Shown here: piece by piece, positions 23,537 to 35,300 of the stretch
How positions within the stretch are numbered: position 1 is the stretch's first letter
Layout of the letters: every line of letters starts with the position of its first letter
Assembly: GCA_015680685.1 (NCBI GenBank)
Contig: MNCI01027262.1
Coordinates: 834,586 to 898,585, forward strand
Length of the DNA: 64,000 nt
Origin: Gnetum montanum
Taxonomy: Eukaryota; Streptophyta; Gnetopsida; Gnetales; Gnetaceae
Direction of reading: 5' to 3'
The notes under the pieces: model-generated
Databases searched by the model: none
Told to the model about the DNA's origin: nothing
The model's input: the letters and a program-made list of their open reading frames with translations, nothing else
Made by a program: the position numbers and the translations under genes

Positions 23537-26500
23537 CTAGATGAAATATCGCTTTAAGTACATATGATTCACAGGATTTTCTAACTCGTCGCCGTTGACA
23601 TCTGCCAATTTGAACACTCCGTTGTCGTATGCGTCAATCACCAAGAAAGGGCCTTCCCAGTTTGTAGAGAACTTGCCTACTGGTTCACGCACAACCTTGA
23701 GAACCAGGTCTCCTTTCTTGATCGGACGCTGCTGAAGATTATGATGATGCTTTTGTCTCTGCTTATCCTGATATTTCTCAATTGCCTCAAGAGCCTGTAT
23801 TCGCTTCTCTTCTAATGACTCCAAATCCATTATCTGAGCTTTGGTGTGTTGAGCCTCATTTATAATGGTGGAGAGGACCATTCTCAGAGAAGGAATTTGC
23901 AATTCGAGAGGTAGCACCGCCTCAGATCCTTAAACCAGGCCATAGGGCGTACTGCCTGTAGCTGTCCTACATGTAGTACGATATGCCCATAGCACGTAGA
24001 GGATCTGTTCATCCCACTGCCTTTTGTTGCGATCGAGCATTTTCTTGAGCAAATTGATAATTATCTTGTTGGATGCTTCAGTTTGACCATTTGCCTGCGG
24101 GTAATAAGGAGAGGAAAAAGACTGCCTGATGCCTAGGTTGTCAGAGAAGGATTTGGTATCCGTACTACTAAACTGTGGGCCATTGTCGGTCACAATAGTC
24201 ATTGGGAGACCAAACCTAGTTACTATGTTGTCCAAGATAAAATGGCAAACCTGTTGGGATGTGATTTTTCGCAGGGGAACAGCTTCTACCCACTTCGTAA
24301 AATACTTAGTAGCGGTAATGATGAAGCTATGCCCTACCGAAGATTTTGGCGTGATGGGTCCTATAATGTCCAGTCCCCATCGTTGGAATGGCCATGTTAT
24401 TTGTGTCGTGTGCAATTCTGTGGGTGACACATGGATAAGGTTTGCGTGATGTTGACACGTGTCACAGGTCTTAACCTTTGTCAATCAATCTCCTTCCATG
24501 CATGGCCAGTAGTACCCTAAGCGCCGGATTTTTAGGGCCATGGCCCGTGGTGCTACGTGGCCACCGCACAGTCCTTCGTGAACCTCGGTGACTATGTGCT
24601 GTGCTTGGTCTTTGTTAACGTAGGTGAGCAATACGCCATCGAAGGAGCATCTACAGAGAGTGTTGTCTCCGATGATGACGTAATGCTTAGCCCGCGTACG
24701 GATTGCGTCTTTCTGTGCGCGTGTTAATGTAGATGGCAGCGCCCCTTGCAAAAGATAAGTTTTGATGTTATCATACCATTCAGGCATGCTTTCCTCGATA
24801 AGAGAGGAGATTTGTGCCGTCTGAATGACAGGGTCTACGCAGTTTGTAATCAATGTAGGGCAGGTGTTAAGCAGGTGTGAAGGCACGTGTAAAGCCAAGG
24901 TGGCAAGTGCGTCGGCCAGCGTGTTGTCAGTTCTCGGGACGTGTTGGGCGTCGAAGGTCGTAAATCGCCTCAGAAGATCTTTAGCCTGATCGTAGTAGGG
25001 CTGCAAATGTACAGCCTTGCAGGCATAGACTCCAGTGATCTGATTTATGACTAGCATCGAATCACCCCTAACCACCAGGTGTTGCACGTCGAGTTCACCT
25101 GCAGTTAGTAACCCCCTGAGGAGCCCCTCGTACTCTGCCACATTGTTCGTACAAGGGAAGGTCAATCGATAAGCGTGTAGACGCACATCCTCAGGGGATA
25201 GCGTAAGGACAGTGGCAGCACTGCTGCGTCTGGCGGTTGAAGCTCCATCGAAGTACAACATTGCTTCGAGGCCTGTCAAGACAGGGCTTAGGCTATGTAC
25301 ATATTCGTCTGGAAACTCTGACTCTATGGTTGCGTAATTGTTAATCGGTGAAGTTGTTAACTGGTCAGCTATCGCTTGGCCCTTCGTGGATGATTGACCA
25401 ATATAGTGCAGATCGAATTCCGCAGTGATAGCCTTCCAGCGAGCTATTTTACTACTCTCATATAAGCTATGCGTAATGGCTCTAAGGATGTTATTTTTAT
25501 AAATGACGTTAACTCGACTGCGAAAAAGATAATGCCTACATTTCTTGAGCGCAAAAACTAATGCTAAGCAATTACGCTCAACGTCCTTGTATCTTGTCTC
25601 GTACGCGCATAGAGCGTGACTCAGATAGTAGATGGGCATTTCCGACCCATCATCCCTCTTTTGACAAAGCAATGCTGCTATTGCTACGTCTGAAGTTTCA
25701 AGGTAAATAAAAAAAGGCAGATCCCTTTGTGGTGGGAAAACCGTCGATAGATGTTGCAGTTCTTGTTTTAAAATATCAAACGCACGCTGGCAATCGTCAG
25801 TCCATTCAAAATTAACCCCCTTTTTTAGTAAATATTGCATAGGGTGTAATTTGTCGGTTAACCTCGAAATGAATCTGCATATAAACTGTAAGCGTCCCTG
25901 TAACCCGCGTAATTGCTTGAGGTCTATGGGAGGTCTTAACTCGACAATGGCTTTGACCTTGTCAGGGTCAACTTGTATGCCGGTTTTTGATACCACAAAC
26001 CCCAGCATGCGTCCGGTTTTGACTCCAAATACGCACTTTTTTGGGTTATGCCGGAGCTCGTGTGTTGAGCATCTCTTAAGGACTAAATCCAGGTCCTCTG
26101 AATGATCTTCCGACTTCAAAGACTTCACATCTATGTCGTCTACATAATCATTCAGCCTCCCAAGGAGGTAGTCACTAAAGATGTATGTCATGGCCCGTTG
26201 ATACGTTGCTCCGGCGTTCTTTAGACCAAAAGGCATCATGGTGTAGCAAAACATCCCCCAGGGTGTCATGAACGTGGTGGTCAACTGATGTTCTGGGTTA
26301 ATGCGAATCTGGTTATAGCCTGAAAAGCCATCCATGAAGGACAGAAGCGCATGCCCAGCTGTTGTATCCACTAGCTGGTCGATACTTGGCAACGGGAAGT
26401 TATCCTTGATTGTGGCCTTGTTCAAATCTCAGAAGTCTATGCATATGCGTATTCTCCCGGTCTTCTTCGGCACGACCACAATGTTAGATACCCAGTCTGA

Positions 26501-27016
26501 ATAATCGACTGCGCGGATGAAACCAGCCTGGTATAGCTTAGTGATTTCACCACGCACCGCTAGTGCGATCTCTGGTTTGATCTTGCGTGTCTTTTGCCTA
26601 ATCGCTTTAATCTGTGGATCGAGGATGATGTTATGTTGGATCAACCTAGGATCTAATCCTGGCATATCCTCGTATGACCATGCAAAGACAGTAATGTTAT
26701 CTTGCAGGACTTGTTTTATAGCGTTGTACATTTTTTCGTCTAACAAAGAACTGACTTTGAGCGTTTTAGTCTCACCCTTATGTGTAACGATAGGGACCTC
26801 ACAAAGGGGGTCCTTGGTTATGTCCCCAGCTTCCAAGTCTAGTGTGCGCATTGACTGTTCTGGCCATTCTGGGGACATCTTCGACGTGGCTACGGTTACG
26901 CTTTCTAAAGGGGGGTTATCGTCTACCAGTATAGAGTCCAACTGTCTAGTGAGGTTCTCGTATGGGCCTGTCAAACTTAATGGTGTTGAAACTATGGCGT
27001 CCATCCTCCGTCTGTC
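23537..27016 (-). pseudogene. Element 1 pol: RT, RNase H, second RNase H, integrase
   Basis: A nearly open frame of about 1,160 codons starts at a predicted splice acceptor, TTTTGCAG, at 27017. RT has RIRICIDF, SFMDGFSGYNQI and catalytic YVDD at 26135-26146. A gypsy RNase H follows, with TRYKDVERNCLALVFALKK. The second RNase H (about 25270-24890) starts Tyr-Phe-Asp-Gly-Ala-Ser and holds Asn-Asn-Val-Ala-Glu-Tyr-Glu and Gly-Asp-Ser. The integrase has a His/Cys zinc region, WGLDIIGP, TDNGPQF and GQTEASNK (Asp-Asp-Glu core), and a Trp-Glu-Gly-Pro-Phe C-terminal module. Only three stops interrupt it (near 26426, 24482 and 23928); the first two fit a CGA to TGA type change. It is inactive but well preserved. 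Confidence 0.92.
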
Positions 27017-27444
27017 CTGCAAAACTAGCAAGTGCGTTAGTGGTTAGGAGACAAGTGACGTGATGTCGCCAAACGTGGAAGGTTAATTGAATTTTGAATA
27101 ATATAGGCAAAGCTTGTAATCAATGTAACCCGATTACGAGGCGATAAGATGTGGTAGTTTAATGTCATTTCGGACAGTGGAGCGTGCGATATCGACCGAA
27201 TTAATATCTGGATTTTCGGATTCCATTTCAGGAAAGTTCCGCTTAGATCTGATATCAAGTTGGCGATCCTCGCGTATAAGTAAGTGATTTTTCGATAAGA
27301 AGCGGTTGTTGGCAATCGTGAATTTGAATTTGCAAGGAAGAGCAGAGAAAAGGGAGAGCAGCGAAGAAGAAGAGCAGAGAGCTAGGGCGTGGAACCTTGC
27401 GAGGATTTGCAAGTACGCTGTGAAGAAGTTCTACAACTATCGTG

Positions 27445-30400
27445 ATGGCACCGAAGGCGAAGAAGAAGAATGCGAAACTGGCTAAAATTGACGAAGTGCA
27501 GGCGAATCTGAATCGTGTCTCGCAGGCACTGATCGATGTTTGTGACCCGACGCCTTTTAACCGGTAGCTCATTCTTCTCATGCTTAAGCTTGTTCTATAT
27601 GTCTATTTTGTTTTTTCTTGAATGTCTTTTACGTGAACACGAATGTCAAAATTATGGACCTCGGGTTAATGTGAGGGTTTTGGTGAGGTTGCGTTCGTTG
27701 CCGTTGTCAAGCACAAACCTTGCATTGTTGCAAGGGTTTGGGCGGTTTCGGCTTGGTTGCATTTTACGATTTCCATTGTAGTCGTGTAAGTGTAGATGTA
27801 GGTGTTAATGAGTCTTGGCTTTTTCCCTACAGCATTGCGCTGAAGCCCATCCCGATTGTGCTGGATATCATTGGGGTTTTATGCTGGGTGAACCCTATCG
27901 TCCCAAAGGTTCCTCCCCCTCACACAAGAGTGCAGGGGAAGGCCATTTGGTTCCGAAAGGGGGCGCTGGAATTTCTGCAGTTTTTACTGTGCAACTTAAG
28001 CATCATTATCTGGTCCGATGTGGCCGGAGATGTTGCTGGTGCCATTTTGGAACACCTATTACCTGGGTCTTCGCAGGGGATTCTGGCGTACCTGACGGAC
28101 GGAGCCATCGAGACGGGCCATCCCGAGGACCAAGTGCTCAGCTCCCGGGGTTTGTGGAGCTTGCACTGGGTTTGGAACATGGCCCGTTTCAACTGTTACC
28201 GTGCGTACAACATGCTGTTCGTGGCTCGCCATGTGTCAACATACTTCTAGAACCCACCAGGCATAGTGTACTACGCAGGCGGGTAAGCAGATTGGGCTAA
28301 CTGTATGGTCTCTATTTTTTGTTTATAATGTCTGTTATTGATGTAAAGGGAAAGAGAAGTCTACATGTAAGCTTACGCTGTATGGTACAGGTTTTTCATA
28401 CGCGACAACAAGCTAATCGGCGACGGCGATACGCTGCCCTGGGCCGAAACGGCAATAAAGGCGTTTACCGCGACTAACAACGTTCGTGCCGGTGTCATCG
28501 GGCAAATCGGCCACGAGATGCATGAGTATCACACCCGTTATGAGCAGTCTTTCAAGAATTGCCAGGAACTCGGGTGGCTGCATGAGGACTGGACCCTGGA
28601 TCTGCCCCTCAGCGTCGAGGACGTGGAGAGGGAACTCCCACAATTCCCGTTGCCGTTTGGACCCGGTAAGGTTGTTGCGTGTTTTAATGTTGCTTGCGTA
28701 GTTGTCAGTTATGAACACTGCGATAATGTTTCTGTTTTGTCTTGCGTTTCTGACTTGCGTTTTTGGCTTGCAGTCAGGGAATCCTGAGAGATTACCCTTA
28801 CAATTTCCAGCTGCGAGGCGAGGGATGTCCTCTTTCGTTACAGGGACATCAAGGAGGCACAGCGTTGGCTTGGCCACTCGGCGGCCCCAGTTGCAGTGGT
28901 CACCAAGATCCAGGCCGCAGGGCTAATGCACCTATTTTTGGCTGCCATCCCTGATGTCCCTGCCAGCGAGATGATAGGCCTGGTCAACTCCTTTAGTGAG
29001 AAGGCAGATCGTTTCAGCATGCGCGTGCATAACGTGCATGTAAACTTTGATATCAATGCTTAGCTCTTCTCGGACCTGTTTGGCGTCCCCTCCAGTGGTC
29101 TTCCCGTAAAAGTGAAGGCCAAGAGGAGCGTCAGAGTGGAGGAGTTTCTGCAGGAGCGGGCAAGAATCCCTAAGGATATCAAGGGGTTTCCTTGTGAGCA
29201 ATTCGAGTTGGGGACCGCCAAAACGCTTTATCCCCTTTTTCGGGCCCGAACCTTCCCCAAAACGCTCTCGTAGGCGAAGTTCTTTTTAGTAGAACAGACG
29301 CGTATTATGCGAGAGGTGTTGGAGGAGGGAGCTCGTTTTGATTGGGGAAGCCATCTTGCCAAGAGGTTGTGCAATGAAATGGTCAAGCTTCGCGAGAAGC
29401 TTGAGTCCCGCTTCGACATGCACCATGCCTTTTTCATAGCCGTCCTCTGACGGTTTGCTGAGTATCTGGTCGTTCAAAGGAATGGGGTCTGGGTACAGCA
29501 AGACCGAGACCAACTATCCAAACCTTGGATTACCCACATCCTTAGCACTACCCATGGGCAGGATCCGCTGGAAGGGATTGGAGAGTCGATGTTTGTGACA
29601 ACTAAAGGCATGACGGCACCCCGAGTGCGAGGTCTCAACAGTGTAGGCGGGATAATGCCTACCTACACCGGTGATGCCTCGCGGGGGAAGCGCTTGGCGG
29701 AGGAAATTGTGGAGCCTGCAGCTCGACGGAAGAGGCTCCGTATGGCTGAGGCCCCTGGAGGCGAGGCAGGCCACACCGTTGTGCTCAAGGTGCAGCGGAC
29801 TAAGCCTCCGCCTGGTAAGTGTAAACAGTCTATACGCAATGGTTCATTTAGATAAGCTAGAATTATATCCTAACGCATGGGAATGTAAGCAGCAAAGACG
29901 ACAGGTCAATTGACCCCTAAGACAAGGGCAATGGTGCTAAAACTTGGGGAGGGGGCCTCAATTTTGGAAGAAGAGGCCCTGGCTATTAGTACCCGCCGTG
30001 CGCAGGCTTCAGCGCGTGGGGCGGCCCCAGCTGCTAGTGGGAGCCACGTACAGACTGGGGAGAAGGCCCCTACTACTGGAGCCAGAGGCGTATAGACTCT
30101 GGTGCGTGAAATGGAAAGAAATATGGAGGATGTTGATGACGTCGCCAATGTCACCGGCAAAGGTAATGAGCGTGTGTTTTACGGGTTTTGAAAGAGTCTG
30201 TAAATAAGTAATGTCTAACCGAGTTACGTTATAGGGGAAGGAGATGCCTCGACGTCTGCTGCTGTTAACGAAACGTGGAGAGACTTCCCCGATAAGTTTG
30301 CCTTCATGGAAGGCGTTATCAGCGACATGATCGGGCGTCTGGAACGCATCGAACCTGGCGCTGGTGAGTTAACCGAAGTGACTGCGTAATGTCTTGGTGG

Positions 30401-31584
30401 TAATATGTCATCTGTCTTGATGCTTGTTTTCTGTCAGGATCTCACCTCCGATGGGATCCCGCGGAGCCCATTGACCTGGACACAGCAGAGCCCCCATCTG
30501 ATGGGGTGGTCGTGCCACGCCACATTTATGAAGAAATGCGTAAATGTGCGTTACGCTCGACACGCTCCGTATGGGAAAGCAGGAATGTCAATGAGGACCT
30601 ATGGAAGAAGCTGCAGCGGTCAGAACAGAGGGTTGAATCTTTGAGTAAAGAAGTCGAGGACCTAAGGGCGCGATATGAGTTCCTACAGGCTCGAGTGACA
30701 GGGGATGAAGACTGGCGTACTGCTATCATTGATCACTCCCGTTATTGGACAGCGATCAAGAACAATGTACAGACTAGTCGAGCGTTAGTAGAGCAAAAGA
30801 TGCAAATAGAGCTCCTTACTCAGAAAAGTCGAGACTGGAGGGACTACTGCGCGGGCGTACAGGAATGGGGGCAAAAGGAGAAGGACCACAAGCACGTATA
30901 CAAAAGGAAAAGCGTCGCCTACAGAAAACGCTACCGCAATTCCGCTGTTAAAGCTCGATCCTTGGAGGTCTTTGCAGACACCATCGGAGCATCTGAAGAT
31001 TTCAAGAAGTTTGAGGAACAGGTGACCGTAACTGCATCTCCAGAGAGAACAGTGGTCTTCCCTGGGAATCAAGCTTCAATCCCTACTTTCTTCCTAGATC
31101 CTCCCTCTTGGAGTACCGTGGAGAAAGGGAAGGTGAAGGCAGGGGCGGCTTCGGGTGAGGATGTGTGGCAAGACCTGACTGAGGACGAGATCATGCAGCG
31201 TTTGTGGGCCGGTTTGGACAAGCTTCCTTTTGTTGCGGAAGTCGGGCCATCCCGAGTAAGTTTATACATGGCTTAGCCAAAACATTTTCCGACATAGTGT
31301 TGCCTATTCTAATTTTTATGTTATTTGTATTTCAGGTACCAGAAGCAGGTAGAGGCTGAACGCCAGCTGAGGGGCTGGGAGAGGAATCAGTGGAAGCAGA
31401 GGTGGAACACAACGGTGAAGAGCGTCTTCCTGTGGAGCCAAAATTAGAAGGAGAGCCTCATGAAGAGACAATCTTTCATGAAGGGATGATTCCCAGAAAT
31501 GATGGCCCACTGGAGGACGACCCTTTGGGGCTAGATTTAGAGTTGAAGGACACTGGTGATAGTGGCAGCAGAGGAAATGCATGA
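27445..31584 (+). pseudogene. Antisense eight-exon gene inside element 1
   Basis: Exons are 27445-27563, 27833-28282, 28391-28665, 28774-29814, 29905-30162, 30235-30363, 30438-31255 and 31336-31584. All introns are GT-AG and 72-269 nt long. The exons total 3,339 nt, or 1,113 codons with one continuous frame. ATG 27445 begins a Lys-rich N-terminus (MAPKAKKKNAKLAKIDEVQ). Exon 4 holds a segment with Val-Asn-Ser-Phe, Val-His-Asn-Val-His-Val-Asn-Phe and LFSDLFGVPSSGLP. Exon 7 has a coiled coil (about residues 810-845) and a Lys/Arg-rich stretch; exon 8 is acidic. Seven in-frame stops (28248, 28785, 29061, 29271, 29448, 30093 and 31357) show it is decayed. It runs opposite to gag and pol and lies between them. 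I do not recognise the family. A captured host gene or an element-encoded accessory protein are both possible. Confidence 0.85.
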
Positions 31585-31684
31585 TTTTGTTGATGTTGGT
31601 GTAATGTCAGTTTACAAATGACTTGAAAAGACATGTTATAAAACTTGATTAAATGTTAACTTCCTATCATGGAGCGTAATTCTT

Positions 31685-32131
31685 AGCTTAAGGCCGTTGT
31701 GGGCCGGGAGCGTAACATGAAGGAAGCGTAAACTGCGATTGTAGATAGCTAGTTTAAGGCCATTATGGGCTGAGAGCGTAAAATAACTAGTTTAAGGCCG
31801 TTGCGGGCCGAGATATGAATTTGCGTAAAGTAGCTGCTAGTTTAAGGCCATTGCGGGCCAGCACATGAATTTGCATAAATTAGCTACTAGTTTAAGGCCA
31901 TTGCGGGCCATCTGCGTAAATTAGCTACTAGTTTAAGGCTGTTGCGGGCCATCTGCGTAAATTAGCTACTAGTTTAAGGTTGTTGCGGGCCATCTGCGTA
32001 AATTAGCTACTAGTTTAAGGCCGTTGCGGGCCATCTGCGTAAAACAAAGAAAACGTAAATTGGCTACTAGTTTAAGGCCGTTGCGGGCCACCTGCGTAAA
32101 GTAGTTACTAGTTTAAGGCCGTTGCAGGCCA
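31685..32131 (-). repeat. Array A: ten stem-loop modules between antisense gene and protease
   Basis: Ten copies start near 31687, 31752, 31790, 31840, 31890, 31931, 31972, 32013, 32070 and 32111. In element sense the core is GGCC-(CGCAAC)-GGCC-TTAAACTAG with a variable 20-30 nt spacer often containing TTTACGCA. The array ends close to the 3' end of the antisense gene. Element 2 has the same kind of array at the same place. Confidence 0.9.
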
Positions 32132-32316
32132 ACTGCGTATGTTATAGCAAAATGTAACCCTGGACACATGCGTAAAGGAATGAGGATACGTAACTAACGT
32201 GCGTATGATGAACACATGCAAAGACAAAAAATGCAAAGCGTAAATACAGAAGGTGAATGTCGCGTAAAAGCATACTGAAACAAAGGAAACTGTTGGATGG
32301 ATGAGCAGGATAACTT

Positions 32317-32319
32317 ACA
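32317..32319 (-). promoter_or_regulatory. Predicted splice donor after protease
   Basis: On the minus strand CTCAT is followed by GTAAGT, a perfect donor, 25 bases after the protease frame ends. Together with the acceptor at 27017 it would remove a 5.3 kb intron carrying array A and the antisense gene. The phase fits if the downstream frame of the protease end is used. Confidence 0.45.
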
Positions 32320-32343
32320 TGAGTGTACGGAGAAGACCTTCGT

Positions 32344-35300
32344 TCAACCGTCAGTACGCAATTGTCTCCTAGCAGCTTTTATGTTAAACGCTGCGTAAGG
32401 GCGAGAAGGTTTGCAGTTCGACTCCTCTATGCTGTCATCCAGAAATGGCAGGTTGGCCCAGGCTAGACCGTCATCATTGTCATTGTTCTGTTCAGGGGCT
32501 TGGAGAGGAGACTGGTCGTCAGCCGTTTCGATCTCCGAACCCCGTTCTTCTTCAATGTTGTTAACGGTCCTGGGGGTGACCTCGTCACCGCGTATGATAA
32601 CCTCCCCTCCGGCATAGGGTAGGTGTATCTCCTGATGGATTGGCGACGAGACCGCCCTCAGCTGGGCTAACCACGACCTCCCTAAGATTAAGTTGAAGCC
32701 TGGCATCTCCTCGACGACTAAAAATGTGGCTTCCGTTGGGAACTGATTCCCNNNNNNNNNNNNNNNNNNNNNNNNNNNNNNNNNNNNNNNNNNNNNNNNN
32801 NNNNNNNNNNNNNNNNNNNNNNNNNNNNNNNNNNNNNNNNNNNNNNNNNNNNNNNNNNNNNNNNNNNNNNNNNNNNNNNNNNNNNNNNNNNNNNNNNNNN
32901 NNNNNNNNNNNNNNNNNNNNNNNNNNNNNNNNNNNNNNNNNNNNNNNNNNNNNNNNNNNNNNNNNNNNNNNNNNNNNNNNNNNNNNNNNNNNNNNNNNNN
33001 NNNNNNNNNNNNNNNNNNNNNNNNNNNNNNNNNNNNNNNNNNNNNNNNNNNNNNNNNNNNNNNNNNNNNNNNNNNNNNNNNNNNNNNNNNNNNNNNNNNN
33101 NNNNNNNNNNNNNNNNNNNNNNNNNNNNNNNNNNNNNNNNNNNNNNNNNNNNNNNNNNNNNNNNNNNNNNNNNNNNNNNNNNNNNNNNNNNNNNNNNNNN
33201 NNNNNNNNNNNNNNNNNNNNNGATCATCTTTAACAGACTCATCCAGGAAGGTCAACGAGGTGGGCTTGGGTTGTTCAGCTTCAGGAGGAAACATGATAGC
33301 ATGTATCGCTTCCTCTTCCGTCGGCAAGCTAGCGTCCATCGATATGGACGTCAACATGTGTACCATAGCCTCGCGGTGCTCTCAAGAAGTCATCAAGAGG
33401 TCGTACAAGCTCAGTGTTGTGTTCTTCTACTTGAGAGCTTGTTTAACCTGCGTGAACGCATCGAGGAGGTCCTTCTCTCGATAGGGTGGTTTACCCCCTT
33501 GTCCTCCTCCATTCGGCCCAAGAGATGGATCTCTCGAGGTGGAGCGGTATCAGTGGGAGGGTTGTTCTTTTTTTTGACGAGAGAAGGTGGCTGTGTTTCT
33601 GCACCCTTGGCCTGTTTTTGAGGCATAGACATAGGCACAGAGGCCAAGGGCCTAGGCTTAGGGAAGCCAAGCGTAGAGTTGTCTTTCATCGCGCTAGCTC
33701 CGGTGTTCTCCTCCTTTCACTTGGGAGGCGATGACTGATAGTGCTGGCTGGAGGTCTGCCCCTGCGTGAGAGGAGCAGCCTGTGGTTTTGGCGCCCTAAT
33801 GATGAAGGGTGCTCTCGGCGTGGACGCAGCCGAAGCCGCGGCTTGGGTAGTAGCGTGTGACTGAGGCCGTACCTGAGAGGGCGCTCATATGATGAATGGC
33901 GGCCATGAGACCCCACCTACTGCTGAAGAAGTAGTTGGTCCCCTTTGTGAGTTGGCGGGCACACACAAAACAAAAGGTTGTTTTGGTGGTCCCTTATGCT
34001 CACTATCCATACTTACCACAATGATTGTATAAGGATCGTAGCTTGCGTTTAAGGGATCCTTGTATACATGTAATGTTTGGTTTTCTGGATGCGTAGGGTT
34101 ACTACTGTCTAGTTCAGATGACCTTCGTCGATCATGCGTTGAATATCGTCCTTCAACACCCAGCAGTAATCTGTGTCGTGACCACACATATGGTGGTAGT
34201 CACAGAAACGATCCAGCTTGAAAGATCTCAGAACTGCCAGCTCGTTAGGCAGAGCTAAAGAGGGGTCCTTCAGCAATTCACAGTGACGCCTGTGATGCTT
34301 CAGGGCCTCCTCGGACACCTTCTTAGGTTGAATGTGTCCTGCCGCTAACAGTTGTTTTAGCAGTTCAGAATGTTTCACAGGAAGAGCCGTGTATTTTGAA
34401 CGATCTTTACGCTCAAAATTTTGCTTTGGCTGGGGGGCCTGTTCAAGGGCAGCTGCGATTTGGCTGGTGCCGGCACCAGCCGTGGCCTCAGGGGGCGCTG
34501 TTGTGGGCGCCTTCTTGTTCTTGTTTTTCGCGTTTTCAGTCAGCGCAGCTACTTTCGTTGTCGTTGCCTTGCCTTTTTCTTTGGCTTTGTTGTGTGCATT
34601 TTTGTAGGCAGCATACGCCGGGTCTTTGCTGGACTCCGCAGCATCTTGAATGCTTCGGACCTGATTAAAGGCCTGACGTATATTGCCAGGGGAAAGGTAA
34701 TACAACTTCGACTGAATAAAGTCATTGACTGCTCCCTTGAATATAGCCAGCAGGTGGGAGTCCGCAATCGGACCATGGATCTCATTCAAGGTAGCATTCC
34801 AACGCTGTATAAACTTTTGGACTAGCTCGAGCGGGTCTTGTTTCACCCCCATAAGCTGTTCCAACGTGACTTCCGGCTTCATGTTGTATCTAAATCGGGT
34901 CACAAATTGGGTTAGCAGCTCTTCCAAGGTTGCAATGGAAGAGCGTGGGAGAGCTCTATACTAGTCTAAAGTCTTCCCCGTCAATGACATCGTGAAAACT
35001 CGGATTAAAGTATGCGGCCACTGTTGTAACAACAAAGATTCAGACCTAAAGGTGGCTAGATGGGTATTGGGATCCCCCTCTCCATTATACTTCGTAAAAT
35101 GAAGGAGGGACATCCCTGGAGGCAACGACAGCATGGGGACCGCTGGATTGATCGGATCATCCTGATAGAAATCCATGATCTGAATGGTATCAGACCCAGT
35201 GGTCTTGAGGCATCGCACCTCCTCAGTAAGCATCTGGATAAGCTGGAACGCTTGATCTAGACCTATTAACGGAGGTGTCTATGCAGCAGGCATAGGAGGT

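Noticed and set aside
24129-24449. Plus-strand ORF opposite integrase
   Set aside because: Shadow of the well-supported minus-strand pol frame.
27815-28300. Second-frame ORF of 161 codons over exon 2 of the antisense gene
   Set aside because: The frame of 27833-28282 is the one conserved in element 2 despite its stop at 28248; the other frame is not matched across the whole exon.
32718-33242. Short ORFs on both strands across the second N gap
   Set aside because: Same artefact; only the minus-strand gag-protease frame is supported by homology to element 2.
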